The notes below the pieces were generated by a model, which saw nothing but the letters and a program-made list of their open reading frames with translations, was not told the DNA's origin and made no database searches. This document shows positions 58,042 through 64,000 of a stretch of DNA of 64,000 nucleotides, piece after piece (position 1 is the stretch's first letter; each line of letters starts with the position of its first letter). The DNA lies in the NCBI GenBank assembly GCA_963971225.1, contig OZ020268.1, forward strand, positions 38,137,348 through 38,201,347, in the 5' to 3' direction. The translations under genes and the position numbers were made by a program. The DNA is from Melieria omissa. Its lineage: Eukaryota; Arthropoda; Insecta; Diptera; Ulidiidae.

Positions 58042-59195
58042 TAGGGATCGCAATTTTTTGCCATTTTGCGATCCCGGGATTTTCGGGATTGAAAAGTCAA
58101 ATCCCGGGATCCCGGGATTTAATCCCGGGATTCATATAACAAATTTTTTAATAAAACAATTTTCCCGAATTGCATAAATACTTGTTTATAATATATTTAT
58201 CATGAAAATGGACACATTTTAATCACATTTGGGTAGTTTCAAGATTTTGTATCTTGAATTTAATCACATTTTGTTTAACCCTTCAATTCCCATGTCCAAA
58301 ATAGTGAAAAAGAAAATTTTCTTTTTAAATAAAAGAGCTTAGATACGTTTGGATAAGACAAAAAAATACATAAAAAATGTTTAAACTACCCTCATTTTTA
58401 TATTGAAAGAAACCACACAAACTCGCACTGCTTTAATTACGCGTGAAACAAATGAATAAATTTTACAAATGACGTATCGCTAGTGTTGGTAGGAAAATTA
58501 AATAAACAAGTACTACTAATTGACTTTGCTATACAAGTGTTAGAATTTTAAAATAAAAACCTATGTGGTAGGAAAACAAATATTAAGCATCTGTCACCTA
58601 CAGGTGACACTGGGAATTGAAGAGTTAACTTAAAAGTTTTTCATTTGACATTTAACTTCAGTTTCATAGCATTTTGTTTTATCCAAAAATGACACTTAAA
58701 CATAACTTATTACTTTGCAACCGATGTATCATAAAGTGCATATATATGCATATTTGATAAAAAAAATAAAATAGTTAATTTGTTTGTGCTTTTAGTTTTA
58801 CTTCGATTATTTCGATAAAAAAGTTAAGCGTTTTGATTAACTAAAAACTGAGATCTTAAAAATACAAAGGCATTAAGTGTTTTGTTCTCTTATCTAGAGC
58901 GAAATTTATTTCAAATGAACCCTGCTGAAGAGAAACATCCTTCAGATTCAACACTTGTTGGTTGAATGCTTAGTAAATAATCATAAGCCTTTTGCAAAAG
59001 ACGCACTCTATCCCCTCCCTTCTCCCTCAAATAAGGAATTGGGTTTTTGTGCCTTAAAATTTATTTCATTTGAACTTTGAAGCATCTTTTGCAATCCCGA
59101 AAATCCCGGGATAAAAGAATTTGAATCCCGGGATTTTCGGGACTGGAAAAAGTCCGGGATCCCGGGATCCCGGGATCCCGGGATTGCGATGCCTA
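58042..59195. mobile_element. hAT-like element (1154 bp) with 8-bp target duplication
   Basis: Flanked by TTGTGAAC (58034-58041 and 59196-59203). The ends are TAGGGATCGCAA and (reverse) TAGGCATCGCAATCCCGGG. Both subterminal regions are packed with palindromic ATCCCGGGAT units, possibly transposase-binding sites. No transposase frame. A 346-bp TTAA MITE is nested inside. Confidence 0.88.
58279..58624. mobile_element. TTAA-flanked MITE nested in the hAT-like element
   Basis: TTAA at 58275-58278 and 58625-58628. The ends are CCCTTCAATTCCCA and (reverse) CTCTTCAATTCCCA. It contains a small palindrome, GTCACCTACAGGTGAC. The hAT-like sequence continues on both sides, so this insertion is younger than its host. 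Confidence 0.8.
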
Positions 59196-59203
59196 TTGTG
59201 AAC

Positions 59204-61425
59204 TCAATCACCGCTTCCGCTTTTATTGTAATCACGTAGTTGACATACGGCTACAGTCGAACCTGACGCCATTTTGAAGTTGTGTGGCCGTGTCGTTGCC
59301 GTCTTAAATGTTCGGCCCATAGATGAAAACGTTGGGCAACTGCTTTAATTAATGAAATAGAAAATGTAAAAGTAAAAAACAAGTGCTTGCAGAGTGTGTA
59401 ACAGGAAATCTAAAGAATGACCAATAAAATGGTCTGGAGAGTTGAGTGCATTGACTGCTACTGTCTGCAAGCAAGCAACTAGGAACTAATTCAAAGCAAA
59501 GGCAATTTTTACAACACTTTGTTGGCAGTTTTACAACTTCAAATTGGATTAGACGAATATTTGAATTCTTTATTGCTGCATTACTATCCACTTTGTTGCA
59601 TAATTAACAATTTCCTCGACTCTCCTACACATTGTGGCTCATATGAAAACACAATGTTACGTATACGCACCCACGTTCCGTACCTTTGCCACTGCAATGC
59701 ACTTTGCTGCCGGAAAACCCAAACAGCGAGATGAGCCTACAATGCTTCGAAAGCTGATTGAAAACTTGCGCTTCTTCGTAACAACTGCACACAATAAGTA
59801 ATATTCATTACAGCGAAAACAAAAGCGCCAAAAAGCGACAGCAGTTGTTAACGTATTTTGTTGTGCATTGCAGCATCGTAAAAAATTAATTTGTGGCTCA
59901 TAAATAACTGCAGCCAGCGCGCGTGCAAACAACATTAACCGAAAAATCTTTGCTTAATTTTCTGTTTTTTCGTCTGTTTTGCACAGTTTCGCCAAACAAA
60001 TAAACCGAAATTTCGCAGCCGGAAATTCAGCACCAAGCAAACAAATGCATTTTGCATTAATGATGTGGATGTGTATGTTGTTGTTGCTGTTGTTGTTGGC
60101 GGCTGCTTCTCCAAAGTGAAGCTTATGTTGGGCCGTAAAGTCAACAGCGACAGCACTGCTTGCTTCCTTGCACTTTGAGCGGGTGCAGCACTCAAGTTGA
60201 CGTAGCCGTCAAAAATGAAACGAGCGCACGCGTCTTCCGCGCATTTTCTCGCAATTTCTGCGATGATAATTTCGATGACGCATTGTGCCACCTTGAATGG
60301 CAATGAACTCGACGCCGCAGTCCAACAAACAGCCACAAACTGACAGCAAGTTGAGAAAGGCGCAGCTAAAGAAATAATTAAAACTGTTAAAGTAGACAAA
60401 GAAGATGCAAACGGAAACAAAACCATAAAAATTCCATAGCCAACTATATGTATGAGTGGCTGTGTATTTATATATTCAACTATATGGCACATGCATTATG
60501 TAGTCTCGTCTGTAGCCATAGGTGACATTTATTATTGTCGCATTTGCTTTAAGACGGAAATGCAGTCCCACTCTTATTAATTCTTTAGCTATGATTGGAG
60601 ACACATGCGAGTTGAATGCTATGAACTTATGCGACGTCACATTGGTTTAATAATAACTATGTTTTTTTATTGCTTTCCTTTGCTAATGACAGTTGGCCTT
60701 GTCCCTCGACCACTGATTGACATCTTCACTGTTGCGTTTAAGTGGTTTTCAGTTTATTGAATTTTCGAGCTAAACGGTTTGGCGGCGAACTAAATATTGA
60801 AGCTATAAATGCGCACATTAAAAAAATATTATTAATAAATAAATGTTTTGGAATTCATTTTTCTAATCAATTTAAATAAAAATCCAGAAAAATCTACTTG
60901 AGAGATCGTTTAACAAGTCGGCATAGCTTTGTAAGCTTTTTTTTCGAATTTATTATCAGCGCTTATTTTAATATATAATCTTTCAAGATGACATGTAATT
61001 TTAATTTGACCGAATGCGTTTGATATATTTTTTAATAAAAAGTTAACGTAATTTTTATTTTAATTCAAAGTACAAATTCTGAGGTTGAAATTAAGTGGTT
61101 TCCAGTTTGATGACATTTTATTGCTGAACTATTAAGCGGTGAAATAACTAAGGTGACGCCCATAAAGATATTTGCATAAAAATAATTAAAATCAATTTTG
61201 AATATGATATGAACCAAAAAACTTTATGATATTACGAGTTCTAAGGTTAGTAGTTGAAGACATTATCCGCCTAATGACCACCTTGGCTCTTTTTTCTGAT
61301 GGTTATTATGCACTTCATGGCGACCGCATTCAGCCAATATCATATCTAACATTGTCTTTGGCCTAATTACATCACAATTAGCTCTGGTTGGATAGGTTGT
61401 TCTTTGATTTTTCAAGAGTTTTCAG
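59204..61425. other. Intergenic/intronic, no gene recognised
   Basis: The ORF at 59935-60492 (minus) has a hydrophobic start but no motif or coding signature that I trust. The rest is AT-rich. Confidence 0.4.
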
Positions 61426-62215
61426 AGCCCCAGACAAGCCAGAGACACGACCAGTTTTTAATGGTCTGTTATTGTTAGCTTTGCAGCTTCCCTAAGAATG
61501 TGGGAACCTTCTTCGGAGAAAGAAGGTGGGAGCTTCCTTAGAAGAAGATTCTGAACATCGATTCGCCAAAGTGTCTCTTTAGCCTGAAAAGCCAGAGACA
61601 AGACCAGGTAACAGTGGTCTTTTGCTGTTAGGTGTGTAGCTCCCCTAAGAACGTGGAAGCCTTCTTAGGAGAGAGAAGGTGAGAGCGTCCTTAGGGAAGA
61701 AGGTTTTGGATGGCGGTTAGCCAAAGCGTCCCTATAGCCTGAAAAGTCAAAGACAACACCAGTCTACGGTGGTTTGTTGCTGTTAGACTTGTAGCTCCCC
61801 CTAAGAATGTGGGATCCTTTTTAGGAGATGAAAGCAGAAAGCCTCCTTAGGGAACAAAGTTCTGGATGTTAGTTAGCCAAAGTGTTCCCATAGCCAGAGA
61901 AGTCAAAGACAAGACCAGTCTACAGTGGTATGTTGCTATTAGGTTTGGAGCTCCCTAAGAATGTGCGAAATTTCTTAGGAGAGAGAAGGTAAAAACCTCC
62001 GTAGGGAAGAAGATTCTGGATGTCGGTAAGCCAAAGCGCCCCTACAGTCTGAAAAACCAAAGACAATACCAGTCTACAGTGGTCTCTTGCTGTAAGGTTT
62101 GTAGCTCCCCTAAGAATGTGAGAACCTGCTTAGGAAAGAGAAAGTAGGAGCCTCCTAAGGGCAAAAGGTTCTGAATGTCGGTTAGCTGAAGCATTGCTTT
62201 CACAAAGCTATGCAC
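61426..62215. repeat. ~155-bp tandem repeat, 5 copies
   Basis: ACCAG of the phrase AAAGACAAGACCAGTCTACA recurs at 61450, 61603, 61758, 61914 and 62068 (153-156 bp apart). Each unit holds CAGTGGTCTGTTGCTGTTAG, GTAGCTCCCCTAAGAATGTG, CTTAGGAGAGAGAAGGT and GAAGGTTCTGGATGTCGGTT. The CCTAAGAA/TTCTTAGG pair forms a short hairpin in each unit. Confidence 0.92.
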
Positions 62216-62323
62216 GTTCGATGACTCAAGCTCCAGAGGCTCTTCCTCCCGAAAATCATACTGTCAAGTCGAAAGTGAATTCACATATGAATTATTTTCT
62301 ATTCGATATTTTCATCATTGTTT

Positions 62324-62771
62324 CATAGTGAAATTAATAAAGTGTGCCAGATAGCAGACACTCTCTCTTCATCGTACACTTATTTTCTGACAGTTAATGT
62401 CATTATGCTCACAAATGTCAGAGTTCATAACCCGTCTGTGCTGTATGAAAAAATTTCAAAATAAATTATTGTTTGAAAATGTGTTTTGGACCAAAACCGA
62501 CACAAAAAAAGCAATAACGTGCCAGGAAGAACGTGCTGTCTCTCCAAAAAAAAGCACGGCAAAGCAGTTTCTGTGTTTTTCGAACATAAAATACATAACA
62601 AAAATTTATATTTCTGGAGTATTGAAAGTAAATTTTAAATTTTGGGCTATTTTAGCGACAACAAAAATAAAGGTTAACTGAACGGACACAAATAAATTGA
62701 CACTCTGACAATTGCTACTCTGAGAATAAGTGTACGTCATCTACCTGGTACACTTTATTTATTTCACTATG
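62324..62771. mobile_element. P-like MITE (448 bp) with 8-bp target duplication
   Basis: Flanked by CATTGTTT (62316-62323 and 62772-62779). The ends are CATAGTGAAATTAATAAAG and (reverse) CATAGTGAAATAAATAAAG, followed by TGT(G/A)CCAG. The CAT.GTGAAAT start and 8-bp target resemble P-superfamily termini. The only ORF (62397-62681) shows no THAP or transposase motif. Confidence 0.8.
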
Positions 62772-62779
62772 CATTGTTT

Positions 62780-63091
62780 CAAATTACTTTTAAAGACGAA
62801 CTAAACAACTTAATTTTAAAACAATGCCAAACTTGGTCTAAGTGTGGTCTTGTTTGCTATCTCAACTTTCAAAATTTCCAAGCAGTTTTCTAGTGTCTAT
62901 CAATTCATATAAGGGACAATTAAGTAAAGTAAAGACTGATTTTATTGTCGCGTTTGTGGTAAACCTGCGACCTTGAAATTCCCCTTTCCCTCTCCATTGA
63001 TATATTTACCATCGCTCTAGCTTGTTTAGTTCGCCTGCTGTGTCGTGTTGAGTAGACGTGTGTTGGTTGGATATGGTTGGTTTGTTGGAAA
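62780..63091. other. Intergenic, nothing recognised
   Basis: No supported feature between the P-like MITE and the mariner remnant; part of it may be mariner 5' leader. Confidence 0.4.
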
Positions 63092-63635
63092 ATGGAGAAA
63101 CGAAATCAAGAGCAACGCGTCGCGATAGCCTTTCGTTTTGATAACCGTGGAGTCGTCCACAAAGAATTTGTTCCATCGGGCCAAACCGTAAATCAAGTCT
63201 ACTGCCGCCAAGTACTCGAAAGATTGCGAAAACGAGTCAACAGGGTGCGCCCAGACATCGCTCGTAACTGGATCCTTCATCACGATAACGCGCCGTGCCA
63301 GACCGCCCTCAGCGTGTCCCAGTATGGGGGGATCGCCGTGTTGCAATAGCCGCCTTATTCGCCCGATATGTCACCCTGTGACTTTTTTTTGTACTCTACA
63401 ACAAAATCGGTGGTCAAAGGAACCCATTTTGAGTCGATTACGGACATCCAGGCGGCCGTGACGAAGGTATTCGCGGACATCCCAGTCGAAGCGTTCCAGA
63501 AATGTTACGAAGCGTGGAAAACGCGCTGGAATTATTATATAGCTGCCCAATTTGAAGGGGATGGTAGAGTTGTAGAATAATTTTTAAATATACGGTTTTT
63601 ATGGAATCAGTTACTTAATTGCTACACCTCGTATA
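63092..63635 (+). mobile_element. Mariner remnant with internal deletion
   Basis: The frame starts at 63092 with MEKRNQEQRVAIAF and jumps at once to FDNRGVVHKEFVPSGQTVNQ, so roughly the whole DNA-binding domain and linker are missing. It continues with the catalytic-core motif ILHHDNAPC, a premature TAG near 63347, then PPYSPDMSPCDFFLY and a normal C-terminus (WNYYIAAQFEGD). The second and third Asp are 31 residues apart instead of the mariner 34. The right end GCTACACCTCGTA (63621-63633) looks terminal; no matching left end was found. Inactive. Confidence 0.85.
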
Positions 63636-64000
63636 AACTCTTTTCAGCATTTTCCTGTTAAATGACATCACAATGATAGTTGTATGTTGTCAGCATAAAA
63701 AATTCCTTTCAATACCTTCATTTCGTAGACCCCATACGAGAAGATCACAAGATTCAATATCTTGAATAATCTATGAAAAACTTTTCTACAGACGATTTGA
63801 TATAGAAGCCAGTAAAGCTTAAAGGTCGCGTAAATGGAATTTACCATTAGTCTGCAAGTCGTGGTTTCAAATACTCACTCAACCAGACCCAAATAAAACT
63901 ACTTTGCATTTTAAATTTTGCATTTTAAAATTTCGAATCTCTGGAACAGGACAGTCTTTGGAAGAGTCTCTCTAGTTTGTGTTTTCACTAATAAACAAAT
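63636..64000. other. Intergenic, nothing recognised
   Basis: No supported feature. Confidence 0.45.

Noticed and set aside
59935..60492. 185-aa minus-strand ORF with hydrophobic N-terminus
   Set aside because: No motif, no splice context, and composition is consistent with chance in this moderately G+C-rich stretch.

Overview
The window looks like nuclear DNA of a higher dipteran, most likely a tephritid-type fruit fly; this is inference. The evidence is short GT-AG introns (about 56-66 bp), insect-style orthologues of DNA2 and CP110, an ideal fly start context (CAAAATG), CAA/CAG-rich and polyD/polyQ tracts, and many mariner, pogo-like, hAT-like, TTAA-type and LINE/SINE remnants. There is no bacterial-style gene organisation.

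Only about 13 kb (19.95-32.5 kb) is gene-dense. It holds three well-supported protein genes: a coiled-coil TPH-domain axonemal protein (CFAP210/CCDC173-like, + strand, 3 exons); CP110, the centriole-capping protein (- strand, 4 exons, tail-to-tail with the TPH gene); and DNA2, the replication helicase/nuclease (+ strand, 5 exons, head-to-head with CP110). CP110 and DNA2 share an 837-bp divergent intergenic region with two E2F-like motifs, which would suit co-expression at G1/S. The TPH gene and CP110 both concern centrioles or cilia. A weak two-exon candidate lies just downstream of DNA2 on the - strand.

Elsewhere there are isolated candidate 5' exons. On the - strand these are a Cys/Asp-rich exon at 5.0 kb, a polyQ exon at 11 kb, an exon starting MSYTELESGYQDL at 16 kb, and a transmembrane exon at 41.5 kb. 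On the + strand there is a three-codon start exon at 45.02 kb. They probably belong to genes with long introns whose remaining exons lie outside the window or were not recognised.

The rest is intergenic or intronic DNA full of mobile elements. I can delimit eight TTAA-flanked MITEs, two pogo-like MITEs, a Tc1/mariner-type element with its inverted repeats (17.3-18.45 kb), two other mariner remnants, hAT-like elements with 8-bp target duplications (47.2-47.85 kb and 58.04-59.2 kb), a P-like MITE (62.3-62.8 kb), two families of tRNA-derived SINE (two copies each), and fragments of at least two kinds of LINE. Several tandem arrays occur: 47-bp units at 7.4 kb, about 340-bp units at 35.6-37.7 kb, about 125-bp units at 56.2-57.1 kb and about 155-bp units at 61.4-62.2 kb. 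There is also a 1.9-kb extremely A-rich tract at 42.6-44.5 kb.
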